DNA from: Deltaproteobacteria bacterium
Lineage (GTDB): Bacteria; Desulfobacterota; Deferrimicrobia; Deferrimicrobiales; Deferrimicrobiaceae
Reading direction: 5' to 3'
Length of the DNA stretch: 10,840 bases
Assembly: GCA_025357175.1 (NCBI GenBank)
Contig: JANXPS010000039.1
Location: 1-10,840 of the forward strand
This document shows positions 1 to 6,861 of the stretch, in pieces. The translations under genes and the position numbers were made by a program. The notes beneath the pieces were generated by a model. That model did no database searches. It saw only the letters and a program-made list of their open reading frames with translations, and was not told where the DNA came from. How positions within the stretch are numbered: position 1 is the stretch's first letter; every line of letters starts with the position of its first letter.

Positions 1-227
1 GCTTGCACAATATCGTTGACGGTGAAAAGTTCCTCCCCGAACTGATTCAGGACGACTGCAACCCGGACCGGATGGCCGGAGAGATTCTCCCCATGCTTTC
101 AGACCCGGCTCTTAGGTGTCGTCTTTCGGATCGATGCATCGCCCTGAGGGATAAATTGCGGGGGAACGGCCCGACCGGCGCCGTCGTGGACATGCTGGTC
201 GATATTTCGGAGGGCGCATGGGCGTAA
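1..227 (+). CDS. lpxB: Lipid-A-disaccharide synthase, C-terminal fragment (5' truncated by window edge)
   Basis: This is the last 75 codons of LpxB, the inner-membrane-associated glycosyltransferase (GT19) that joins UDP-2,3-diacylglucosamine and lipid X into the lipid A disaccharide. The visible part begins with an LHNIVDGEKFLPELIQDD segment. This aligns by eye with the E. coli LpxB C-terminal region (LPNLLAGRELVKELLQEE), which is part of the nucleotide-sugar domain. A helical tail ends in GAVVDMLVDISEGAWA. The reading frame is open from the first base, so the true start lies upstream; the TTG at position 3 is an internal Leu codon, not a start. The TAA stop overlaps the next gene by 10 nt. 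The neighbours (msbA, waaA, lpxK) independently support a lipid A role. Assignment is confident despite the short length, but catalytic residues are outside the window. Confidence 0.88.
   Translation, partial: LHNIVDGEKFLPELIQDDCNPDRMAGEILPMLSDPALRCRLSDRCIALRDKLRGNGPTGAVVDMLVDISEGAWA
209..214 (+). promoter_or_regulatory. Ribosome binding site of msbA
   Basis: GGAGGG lies inside the last codons of lpxB, with 3 nt between it and the ATG at 218. It supports that start even though the start lies upstream of the lpxB stop codon. Confidence 0.6.
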
Positions 228-1996
228 CGATTTACCGAAGGATGCTCGCGTACGTGAAGCCGTATGTTCCCAAGATGGTATTGGCCGTCTTTTTCATGGT
301 CGCGGTGTCGGGATTGCAGGGCGCAATCGCATTCCTCGTGAAACCCGCACTCGACGACATCTTCATAAAAAAGAATACTAGCCAGTTGACCTGGATTCCG
401 CTGGTCGTCCTGGCCGTCTATATCCTCAAGGGTCTTTGCGATTTTTCGCAGAACTACCTGATGAACGGCGTGGGGCAACGCGTCATCCGCGATATTCGAG
501 AGCATCTGTACCGACACATGCAATCGCTTTCCCTTGCTTTCTACATGCGGAATCCGACCGGCGTTCTCATGTCTCGCGTCACGAACGATGTGGGGATGAT
601 GCAGGGCGCCATCACCGATGCAGCGACGGGGCTCGTCAAGGACGTTTTTTCCGCTTTGGCACTGATCTGCGTGGTTTTCTACAGGGATTGGCATCTCGCC
701 TTCGTGGCGCTCGTTTTCTTCCCGCTGGCCTTTTGGCCCATCGCACGCTTCGGGCGCAAGCTGCGGCGCACCAGCACGCAAACCCAGGAAATTACAGGTG
801 GGTTGTCCTCCCACCTCCACGAAACCTTCAGCGGCGCCAAGCTGGTCAAGGCCTTCGGAGCCGAAGACTACGAGGTCGAACGCTTCACCGTGCGCAACGC
901 CGACCTCTACAAACTCAGCATGAAAGTGGTCAAGGTCCAGGCCATGACCGCACCGCTATCCGAAGTGTTCGCAGGGATGGGCGCGGCAGCGGTGATTTTC
1001 TACGGCGGCTACAGCGTCGTGAATGGGCACAGCAGCCCCGGCAATTTCTTTTCCTTCATGACGGCGCTCTTCATGCTCTACGAACCGGTCAAGCGCCTTT
1101 CCCGCATCAACAACGTGATCCAGCAGGGCATCGCGGCTGCAACCCGCGTGTTCGACGTGCTCGATACCCAGCCGGACGTTCCTGAAAATGCCGATTCCCC
1201 GGCCCTTCCCCTGATATCAAGGGAGATCGCCTTCGAAAACGTCGATTTCCGATATCTCGATTCCGGCGAATACACGCTGAACGACATTTGCATCAACGTC
1301 CCCGTCGGGACCATGGTCGCGGTCGTCGGTTCGAGCGGCGCGGGTAAAAGCACGCTGGTCGACCTGATCCCCAGGTTCTACGATCCCAACAACGGGTGCA
1401 TCCGGATCGACGGTACCGATATCCGGAATGTGTCCGTCACCTCGCTGCGCGACCAGATCGGAATCGTCAGCCAGCACACGATCCTCTTCAACGACACCAT
1501 CCGCTACAACATCGCATACGGCATGAAAGACGCTTCGCATGACGAAATCGAGGAAGCTGCGCGCAAGGCCAACGCACACGCGTTCATCACCCGGTTCCCC
1601 GAAGGGTACGAGACTTCGGTTGGCGAGCAGGGGATGAAACTGTCCGGCGGGGAAAGGCAGCGGGTCGCGATCGCCCGCGCGCTTCTCAAGAACGCCCCGA
1701 TCCTGATTCTCGACGAGGCCACCTCCGCGCTCGACACCGAATCGGAGGCCGTCGTCCAGGAGGCGCTCGACACCCTCATGCAGGGCAGGACGACCTTCGT
1801 CATCGCGCATCGCCTTTCAACCGTCCGCAACGCCGACATCATCTTGGTCGTCGAAGACGGACGCATCGTGGAGCGCGGGACTCACCAGGAACTTCTCGCC
1901 GGCGACACACGATATCGCCTTTTCCACCTTAAGCAATTCGAGGAAAGGAAAACGGAAGGGAAGGGACCGGTCGCCAATGGCTCTCCGACCGGCTGA
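218..1996 (+). CDS. msbA: Lipid A export ATP-binding/permease protein (MsbA-type ABC transporter)
   Basis: A 592-residue half-transporter that should work as a homodimer, flipping newly made lipid A-core across the inner membrane. The N-terminal half is an ABC exporter membrane domain. Hydrophobic segments lie near residues 20-42, 58-76, 138-156, 158-176, 245-268 and 277-290, and a first coupling-region motif NPTGVLMSRVTND is near 112-124. The ATPase domain follows. It has Walker A GSSGAGKST (371-379), the Q-loop Gln419, the signature LSGGE (475-479), Walker B ILILDE ending in Asp499 and catalytic Glu500, the D-loop SALD, and the switch His531, so every catalytic element is intact. Length matches MsbA (about 580). 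The start overlaps lpxB by 10 nt and has a good ribosome site. ABC exporters of this class are hard to tell apart by sequence alone; the position between lpxB and waaA is what makes MsbA the best call. The stop overlaps waaA by 20 nt. Confidence 0.9.
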   Translation: MGVTIYRRMLAYVKPYVPKMVLAVFFMVAVSGLQGAIAFLVKPALDDIFIKKNTSQLTWIPLVVLAVYILKGLCDFSQNYLMNGVGQRVIRDIREHLYRHMQSLSLAFYMRNPTGVLMSRVTNDVGMMQGAITDAATGLVKDVFSALALICVVFYRDWHLAFVALVFFPLAFWPIARFGRKLRRTSTQTQEITGGLSSHLHETFSGAKLVKAFGAEDYEVERFTVRNADLYKLSMKVVKVQAMTAPLSEVFAGMGAAAVIFYGGYSVVNGHSSPGNFFSFMTALFMLYEPVKRLSRINNVIQQGIAAATRVFDVLDTQPDVPENADSPALPLISREIAFENVDFRYLDSGEYTLNDICINVPVGTMVAVVGSSGAGKSTLVDLIPRFYDPNNGCIRIDGTDIRNVSVTSLRDQIGIVSQHTILFNDTIRYNIAYGMKDASHDEIEEAARKANAHAFITRFPEGYETSVGEQGMKLSGGERQRVAIARALLKNAPILILDEATSALDTESEAVVQEALDTLMQGRTTFVIAHRLSTVRNADIILVVEDGRIVERGTHQELLAGDTRYRLFHLKQFEERKTEGKGPVANGSPTG

Positions 1997-3323
1997 GCGA
2001 TTTCTTCCCCGTACCCCCGTCTGGATCGCCTACAACCTCGTACTTTGGGCGGCCCTCCTGACGGCCGCCCCGGTATGGATCCCATGGATGCTCGCCGCCG
2101 GGAAACGGCGGTCCAATTTCATGGACCGGCTCGGGTTCGGGCTTTCCCGTCTATCTCCCCGGCGCGCATCGCCTGGAATCTGGATCCATTCGGTTTCGGT
2201 CGGAGAAACCCTCGCGGCCGCTCCGCTCGTTCGCGCCCTCAAGATTGCGATGCCTTCCCTCGACATCACCGTTACGACCGTCACCGTGACCGGGCAGGAA
2301 ACCGCCCGGAAGATCATCGGCGACTCGGCGGACAACGTCTGCTATTTTCCTTTCGACCTGTCTTCTATCTGCGGGCGTTATCTTGACAGGATCCGGCCTG
2401 ACGCAGTCGTCATCCTCGAAACGGAGATCTGGCCGAATTTCCTTGCCGAATGCGCGTCCCGGGGCATCCCCGTCGTCATCCTGAATGGACGGATGTCCGA
2501 ACGCTCTTTCTGCGGGTACCGGAGACTCTCCTTTTTGTTTCGGCGCATTCTTTCCGACGTCGATGCGATCGGGGCCCAGACCCCCGCGGACGCACGCCGG
2601 TATTCCGACCTGCGCGGCACCCCCGAGAACGTCCTTTCGACCGGCAACATGAAATACGACATGACCGTCCCCGAAACAGAACCGGGACTTGCCGGGATCA
2701 TGTCTCGTTCACGGGAATCCGGTGTTCGGTGGATCGTCGCCGGTTCCACGCACGAAGGCGAGGAAACCCGGGTACTGGAAGGATTCGCCCTTGCACGGCT
2801 CGCCGAACCCTCGATCAAGCTGTTGCTTGCTCCGAGACACCCCGAGCGGTTCGATCGGGTCGAGCGACTCTGCCTGGATGCCGGCTTTCCCGTATCCCGG
2901 AAGACATCCTGCCTGATCGAGGGTTTCAAGGATGACGTACCGGTTCTCCTGCTGGATACGGTCGGCGAACTGTCCGGAGCGTACGCGTTGGCCGACGTCG
3001 CATTCGTGGGGGGAAGTCTAGTCCCCGTGGGCGGGCACAACTTGCTCGAACCGGCCTGTTTCGGCGTTCCGATCATGACCGGTCCCCATCTCCACAATTT
3101 CCTCGAAATGGCCTCTTTGTTCAGGAAAGCCGATGCGGTCTCGGTCGTGGAATCCCCAGTGGATTTCGGGAAGGTCCTGACCGGGTTGCTCGGGGATGCC
3201 GAAAATGCAAGGCGCATGGGGTCCCGCGGACGCGAACTGATGCGGGCCAATCAGGGTGCTACGGCCCGAAACGTAAAGCTCGTGCTCGAGGCGATCTCCG
3301 GTCGGGAAGGCTTCGGAAGATGA
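1977..3323 (+). CDS. waaA: 3-deoxy-D-manno-octulosonic acid (Kdo) transferase
   Basis: WaaA/KdtA (GT30) transfers Kdo from CMP-Kdo onto the lipid A precursor at the cytoplasmic face of the inner membrane. The 448-residue protein has a hydrophobic N-terminal anchor (about residues 15-40). The family motif WIHSVSVGE (69-77) follows, where Glu77 corresponds to the proposed catalytic base. Further motifs are ETEIWPN (148-154), GSTHEGEE (256-263), the LAPRHPERF segment (284-292) and the CMP-binding FVGGSLVPVGGHNLLEP (343-359). It is slightly longer than E. coli WaaA (425), mostly through the N-terminus. The ATG at 1977 lies 20 nt inside msbA and is preceded by a purine-rich AAGGGA at 1961-1966, a rather distant ribosome site, so the exact start is less certain than the function. 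The stop shares an ATGA with lpxK. Whether one or more Kdo units are added cannot be read from sequence. Confidence 0.95.
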   Translation: MALRPAERFLPRTPVWIAYNLVLWAALLTAAPVWIPWMLAAGKRRSNFMDRLGFGLSRLSPRRASPGIWIHSVSVGETLAAAPLVRALKIAMPSLDITVTTVTVTGQETARKIIGDSADNVCYFPFDLSSICGRYLDRIRPDAVVILETEIWPNFLAECASRGIPVVILNGRMSERSFCGYRRLSFLFRRILSDVDAIGAQTPADARRYSDLRGTPENVLSTGNMKYDMTVPETEPGLAGIMSRSRESGVRWIVAGSTHEGEETRVLEGFALARLAEPSIKLLLAPRHPERFDRVERLCLDAGFPVSRKTSCLIEGFKDDVPVLLLDTVGELSGAYALADVAFVGGSLVPVGGHNLLEPACFGVPIMTGPHLHNFLEMASLFRKADAVSVVESPVDFGKVLTGLLGDAENARRMGSRGRELMRANQGATARNVKLVLEAISGREGFGR

Positions 3324-4309
3324 TCGGGCTTGCCGCGCGGCTCAGAAGAGCCCTCTACGCAAACGGTCTGCTGAAGGCCGAATCGCTTCCAAGACCCGTC
3401 ATCAGCATCGGCAACCTGTCCCTCGGCGGCAGCGGAAAAACGCCGCACGTCCGTTTCATTGCCGGGTGGCTCGTCGGCGAAGGATATCGCGTAGCGATTC
3501 TCAGCCGCGGATACGGTCGTGCGACTCGCGGCGTGGTCTGGGTTTCCGACGGGGAGAATATCCTTTCGACCTGCGCAGAATCCGGAGACGAACCCTACCT
3601 CCTCGCGCGTTCCCTCAAGGGGGTCCCGGTGTTAGTGGGGGAGTCCCGCGCAGCCGCCGGCAGGGCATGTCTTTCCAGGATCGATGTCGATCTTTTCCTT
3701 CTGGACGACGGCATGCAGCACCTGTCCCTCAACCGCGATCTCGACATCCTGCTGGTCGACGGCGATCGCAGCCTCGGCAACCGGATGACGCTTCCATTCG
3801 GCCCGCTGCGGGAACCGCCATCCCACGCGAAATTCGCCGATGCGCTCGTCGTCACCAAGTGCCGCGAGTCCGAACAGGGGTTCGAGGTGGCACGGAAGAT
3901 TCCTTTTCCCGGAGACAGGCCGATCGCCGTATCCGGATTGAAGAGCCGCTCAATCATCGACGGGCAGGGGGGCGCAAGGCCCCTCGATGGATCCCCCGGC
4001 CGCCCCATCGCGGCCTTTTCCGCAATCGCAAGGAACGATCATTTTGCCCGAACTCTCGGCGAAGCAGGTTACGATATCAAGGTCTTTTCGGCATTCCGCG
4101 ATCACCACCGGTTCACGGAATCCGAACTTCGGACGATCAACGAATCGGCGCACGGCCTGCCGATCCTGACGACGGAAAAAGATCTCGTCCGGCTGCCGTC
4201 GAACCTGCCCTTCGCTGTAGAGGCGCTCGCGGTCGACATCGAATGGCTGGCCGGCTGGGAAACGCTGTCTTCCCTGATCAAGACCACGATCGGAAACTTT
4301 GCAAAATGA
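3320..4309 (+). CDS. lpxK: Tetraacyldisaccharide 4'-kinase
   Basis: LpxK phosphorylates the 4' position of the lipid A disaccharide to give lipid IVA, at the inner membrane. At 329 residues it has the normal family length (E. coli 328). The P-loop region reads ISIGNLSLGGSGKTP (28-42) with the Walker A lysine at 40. It is followed by the family motifs SRGYGR (62-67), GDEP (89-92), the catalytic/metal LLDDGMQH (127-134), LPFGPLREP (158-166) and ILTTEKD in the C-terminal part. The start is the ATG of an ATGA overlap with waaA, with GGGAAGG at 3304-3310 upstream. Its stop forms another ATGA with the acyltransferase gene. Known order of reactions: in E. coli this kinase acts before Kdo transfer and late acylation. 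All three activities are encoded side by side here. Confidence 0.95.
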   Translation: MIGLAARLRRALYANGLLKAESLPRPVISIGNLSLGGSGKTPHVRFIAGWLVGEGYRVAILSRGYGRATRGVVWVSDGENILSTCAESGDEPYLLARSLKGVPVLVGESRAAAGRACLSRIDVDLFLLDDGMQHLSLNRDLDILLVDGDRSLGNRMTLPFGPLREPPSHAKFADALVVTKCRESEQGFEVARKIPFPGDRPIAVSGLKSRSIIDGQGGARPLDGSPGRPIAAFSAIARNDHFARTLGEAGYDIKVFSAFRDHHRFTESELRTINESAHGLPILTTEKDLVRLPSNLPFAVEALAVDIEWLAGWETLSSLIKTTIGNFAK

Positions 4310-5223
4310 CCAACGACACGCCGATCGGCCTCCGATATACCGTGTTTGTCCGTTTTCTAGAGATGATCCCGCTGCGCGTCCGTGCGTTCCTGTTCGAGAC
4401 GCTTTTGCTGGTCGTGTGGGCCGTCGACCGTAAACACCGGCGCATCGCCCGGGTAAACCTCCGGATCGCTTTCCCCGACATGTCCGACAAGGAGGCCTCC
4501 CGCATCATTCGACGCTGCTATGTCCAGATGGGCACCTCTGCAGCCGAATTCATCGAAATCCCGCGGATGGACCGAACGTATGTCGAGAAGCATTTCAAGA
4601 TCGAGGGTACGCAATATCTTGTCGACACGCGCGCCAGGACCGGGCAGTCCCCGCTCGGCCTCACGGGGCATTTCGGCAACTGGGAACTGCTGTCCCACGC
4701 CTACTCCATACTCGAGGGACCGGTTTCCTTCATCGTGCGGCCGCTCAAGAACAACTCCCTGGACCGGATCGTCCAGGAACGGCGCGAGTTCGGCGGCAGC
4801 CGCGTGATCCGCAAATTCGATTCGGCCAAAGCCGTACTCAAGGAACTTCGCGCGGGTCGCATGGTCGGAATACTGATCGACCAGAATGTCGACACGATGC
4901 ACGGGGTGCTCGTCGATTTCTTCAACAAGAAAGCCTACACGACGTTCGGGATCGCACGGCTTGCCCTTGCCAACCGCTCGACGATTCACCCGGCGTTCAT
5001 CTTCCGGGATCCCAAGCGAAAATTTCACCACACGCTCAGGTTCGGTCCCGGCCTCCCGATGGACCTTGACGCACCGCACGCGGAAGAAACCGAAAGACTG
5101 ACCCGGCGCTGCAACGTGGAACTCGAGAAGGTGATCCGGGAAGCACCCGACCAGTGGCTCTGGTTCCACCGTCGATGGAAGACTCGCCCGCCGGGCGAGC
5201 CGAACCCGTACGCGGACTGCTGA
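4306..5223 (+). CDS. lpxL: Lipid A biosynthesis late acyltransferase (LpxL/HtrB family)
   Basis: A 305-residue membrane-bound acyltransferase that should add a secondary fatty acyl chain to (Kdo-)lipid IVA. It has the family's N-terminal hydrophobic helix (about 13-40), the conserved NLRIAFPDMSDKEA segment (51-64), the catalytic H-x4-E motif as GHFGNWE (121-127; His122, Glu127), the LIDQNVDTMHGVLVDFF block, and the C-terminal QWLWFHRRWKTRPPGE signature. The ATG at 4306 is chosen because it forms an ATGA overlap with lpxK and gives the normal family length. The same frame happens to stay open for 280 codons further upstream through lpxK, but those codons translate to an Arg/Pro-rich out-of-frame shadow and should not be included. 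Donor chain (12:0, 14:0 or other) and whether it is LpxL- or LpxM-like cannot be decided from sequence alone. Confidence 0.92.
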   Translation: MTNDTPIGLRYTVFVRFLEMIPLRVRAFLFETLLLVVWAVDRKHRRIARVNLRIAFPDMSDKEASRIIRRCYVQMGTSAAEFIEIPRMDRTYVEKHFKIEGTQYLVDTRARTGQSPLGLTGHFGNWELLSHAYSILEGPVSFIVRPLKNNSLDRIVQERREFGGSRVIRKFDSAKAVLKELRAGRMVGILIDQNVDTMHGVLVDFFNKKAYTTFGIARLALANRSTIHPAFIFRDPKRKFHHTLRFGPGLPMDLDAPHAEETERLTRRCNVELEKVIREAPDQWLWFHRRWKTRPPGEPNPYADC

Positions 5224-5801
5224 TGGGCTGCATCGTTTTCTTCGACCGGGACGGCACGCTGATCAGGGACACGGGCTACCTCTCCGATCCCGACAAGGTC
5301 GAGCCGCTCCCGGGTGCGATCGAAGGACTCGTCCTACTCTCGCAAAACGGGATTCGCCTGGCCGTCGTATCGAACCAGGCCGGATTGGCCAAGGGAAAGT
5401 TCGACGAGAAACAGCAGGCTGCCGTTCATGCCCGATTCGTCGACCTCTTCGGGAAAGCGGGCGTCGGTTTCGACGCTGTCGAATATTGCCCGCACCACCC
5501 CGAGGGATCGATTGATCGGTATCGACAATCCTGCTCATGCCGCAAACCTGGGACGGCGTTGGCCGACAGGATTATGACCCGTTTGTCGGTCCCCCCGGAA
5601 TGGAGTCGCTGGGTGGTCGGTGATAAGATGATCGACATCGAAATGGGCAAGCGAATCGGGGCAGCCACCATTCTCGTGGCGACCGGATACGGACCCGAAG
5701 AACGGCAAGTGTGCGATCGCAGCGGTATCCAGCCCGATGCATATCTTTCCGATATCAAAGAGGCGGCATGTTGGATCCTGTCAGGGAATCGAAATTCATG
5801 A
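5223..5801 (+). CDS. gmhB: D-glycero-D-manno-heptose 1,7-bisphosphate 7-phosphatase (HAD family)
   Basis: GmhB removes the 7-phosphate from heptose 1,7-bisphosphate in the cytoplasm, the step after the HldA kinase encoded at 6851. The 192-residue protein carries all HAD motifs: FFDRDGT (6-12) with nucleophile Asp8 and acid/base Asp10, VVSNQAG (48-54), Lys108 in CRKPG, and VVGDKMID (131-138) with Asp134 and Asp138. The GmhB zinc site is also visible: CPHH at 89-92 plus Cys104 and Cys106 in the CSCRKPG loop. This separates it from histidinol-phosphatase relatives only partly, so the heptose context matters. The ATG at 5223 overlaps the preceding stop as TGATG. An in-frame ATG 69 nt upstream (5154) would add 23 residues before the first beta-strand and lies deep inside lpxL, so it is not preferred. 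Anomer preference (alpha or beta) is not readable. Confidence 0.92.
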   Translation: MGCIVFFDRDGTLIRDTGYLSDPDKVEPLPGAIEGLVLLSQNGIRLAVVSNQAGLAKGKFDEKQQAAVHARFVDLFGKAGVGFDAVEYCPHHPEGSIDRYRQSCSCRKPGTALADRIMTRLSVPPEWSRWVVGDKMIDIEMGKRIGAATILVATGYGPEERQVCDRSGIQPDAYLSDIKEAACWILSGNRNS

Positions 5802-6694
5802 CCGGAAAGGGTCGAGCGAGGGTTGCTGCCGTGTTGTTGACAGCGGTCCTCATCGGGATGGCCGGATTCTCGTTGACCCCTCCGATCATCGGAAAGGCGT
5901 CCGCGGAAAACGGATTTCCCTATCCCGGCGGTTCGTCGGACAACGAGACGAAGGGCGCCTCTCCCGATAACCAACCCGCGAAATCGCAAGAGTTGACCGC
6001 GGCCGACGGCCCGGGGTGGGGACGCGACCATGAGGAACTGTATTACCGCCTGACATTCCTGGGCATGACCGCCGGATATGCGCGGTTCACGATCATGGGC
6101 AAGACGATCGTCGACGGCCGGCAGGCCTGGCATCTTCACGTGCGCGGGTGGACTTCGCAGTTTCTCTCCGTATTCTACCCGGTCAACAACATCATGGATT
6201 ATTACCTCGACGTCAAGACGCTCGCCCCGATCCGGATTGCCGTCACCAAGAACGAGAAAAAGAAATTCACGGACGAAGTCGTCATCTACGACCAGGAAAA
6301 GGGGTCCATCACCTACTGGGACAAGGCGCAAAAGAAGGTCGAAAAAAAGGTCGAAGTCCTTCCGAATGTCCATGATCCGGTCACCGCCGTCTATTATTTC
6401 AGGGCCAGGGACATGGGAAATCCCGACCGCCCCCGAAACGTTTACGCCGGCCGAAAGATGTGGCAGATCTCCTCGATTTGCGCCGGCACCGAAACGATTC
6501 CCAACGAGTTCGGCCAGCAGGTCGAAACGACCATCCTCAAGCCGTTGATCAAGCGCGACGGGAAAGTCGAAAGCAAGGGGGATATCAAGATGTGGATGAG
6601 CAACGATTCACGTCATATCCCGATTCGCATCTATGCGGACATCAAGATAGGCACGCTCGTCGGCCAGTTGATTCCGCCACAGGAGGGCGGATGA
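5798..6694 (+). CDS. Exported DUF3108 domain protein of unknown function
   Basis: A 298-residue protein with a Sec-type signal. A basic start (Lys4, Arg6, Arg8) leads into a hydrophobic core (about 9-31) and a plausible cleavage site after Ala36 in KASA-EN. There is no lipobox cysteine. A low-complexity, hydrophilic linker (about 38-75) precedes a beta-rich domain that I assign to DUF3108 by pattern: YYRLTFLGMTAGYARFTI (82-99), VNNIMDYYLDVKTLAPIRI (129-147), VHDPVTAVYYFRARDMG (191-207) and MWMSNDSRHIPIRIYADI (265-282). The middle is lysine-rich (KNEKKK at 151-156, KAQKKVEKK at 176-184). It should act in the periplasm or at the membrane. The start at 5798 gives an ATGA overlap with gmhB; an in-frame ATG at 5768 has a GAGG four bases upstream and would extend the n-region by 10 residues. 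Its position between two heptose genes suggests a role in LPS or outer-membrane assembly, but that is inference only. Confidence 0.8.
   Translation: MTGKGRARVAAVLLTAVLIGMAGFSLTPPIIGKASAENGFPYPGGSSDNETKGASPDNQPAKSQELTAADGPGWGRDHEELYYRLTFLGMTAGYARFTIMGKTIVDGRQAWHLHVRGWTSQFLSVFYPVNNIMDYYLDVKTLAPIRIAVTKNEKKKFTDEVVIYDQEKGSITYWDKAQKKVEKKVEVLPNVHDPVTAVYYFRARDMGNPDRPRNVYAGRKMWQISSICAGTETIPNEFGQQVETTILKPLIKRDGKVESKGDIKMWMSNDSRHIPIRIYADIKIGTLVGQLIPPQEGG
6681..6686 (+). promoter_or_regulatory. Strong ribosome binding site for the Trm112-like gene
   Basis: AGGAGG, a full anti-16S match, sits 4 nt before the ATG at 6691. It lies within the last codons of the DUF3108 gene and is the strongest ribosome site seen in the window. 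It supports reading the short 56-codon frame as a real gene. Confidence 0.7.
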
Positions 6695-6861
6695 CGCTCG
6701 ATCCCGATCTTCTGGAAATTCTCGCCTGCCCCGACTGCAAGGGGCCGCTCGAACCGACAAAGGACTCAAGCGGTCTCCGGTGCGACCGTTGCCGCCTGAC
6801 TTACCGGATCGAGGACGGCATCCCCATCCTGCTGGTCGATCAGGCAACCCATGACGAATAA
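6691..6861 (+). CDS. Trm112/YcaR-family small zinc-ribbon protein
   Basis: A 56-residue protein with two Cys pairs, ACPDCKGPL (Cys13, Cys16) and RCDRC (Cys31, Cys34), then the family ending YRIEDGIPILLVDQA. The layout matches E. coli YcaR by eye (LLEIIACPVCNGKL ... DGIPVLLETEA) apart from YcaR lacking part of the second Cys pair. In eukaryotes and archaea Trm112 is the zinc-binding partner that activates several RNA or protein methyltransferases. Bacterial members are much less understood, and in E. coli ycaR lies beside lpxK and kdsB. No methyltransferase is encoded in this window. The gene is supported by a full Shine-Dalgarno, an ATGA overlap with the DUF3108 gene and an 11-nt overlap with hldA. 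A role in LPS-linked metabolism is inferred only from position. Confidence 0.88.
   Translation: MTLDPDLLEILACPDCKGPLEPTKDSSGLRCDRCRLTYRIEDGIPILLVDQATHDE

Noticed and set aside
47..820. Antisense open frame of 257 codons opposite lpxB/msbA
   Set aside because: The opposite strand encodes a clear MsbA with intact motifs; the antisense translation is rich in Asp/His/Arg and resembles no family. Typical shadow in high-G+C DNA.
2378..3250. Antisense open frame of 290 codons inside waaA
   Set aside because: Ser/Arg/Pro-rich shadow of waaA, whose sense strand carries every family motif.
4357..5169. Antisense open frame of 270 codons inside the lpxL gene
   Set aside because: No recognisable domain or ribosome site; mirrors the codon bias of the sense gene.
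5154..5222. Upstream extension of gmhB
   Set aside because: Would add 23 residues encoded inside lpxL; homologues begin right at the FDRDGT strand and the TGATG junction gives the natural start.
5711..5797. Upstream extension of the DUF3108 gene
   Set aside because: Starting at 5711 would put an Arg-rich 29-residue segment before the signal peptide; the ATG at 5798 (or possibly 5768) fits better.
5426..6373. Antisense open frame of 315 codons spanning gmhB and the DUF3108 gene
   Set aside because: Crosses a junction of two overlapping sense genes and has an Asp/Arg-rich composition without motifs.
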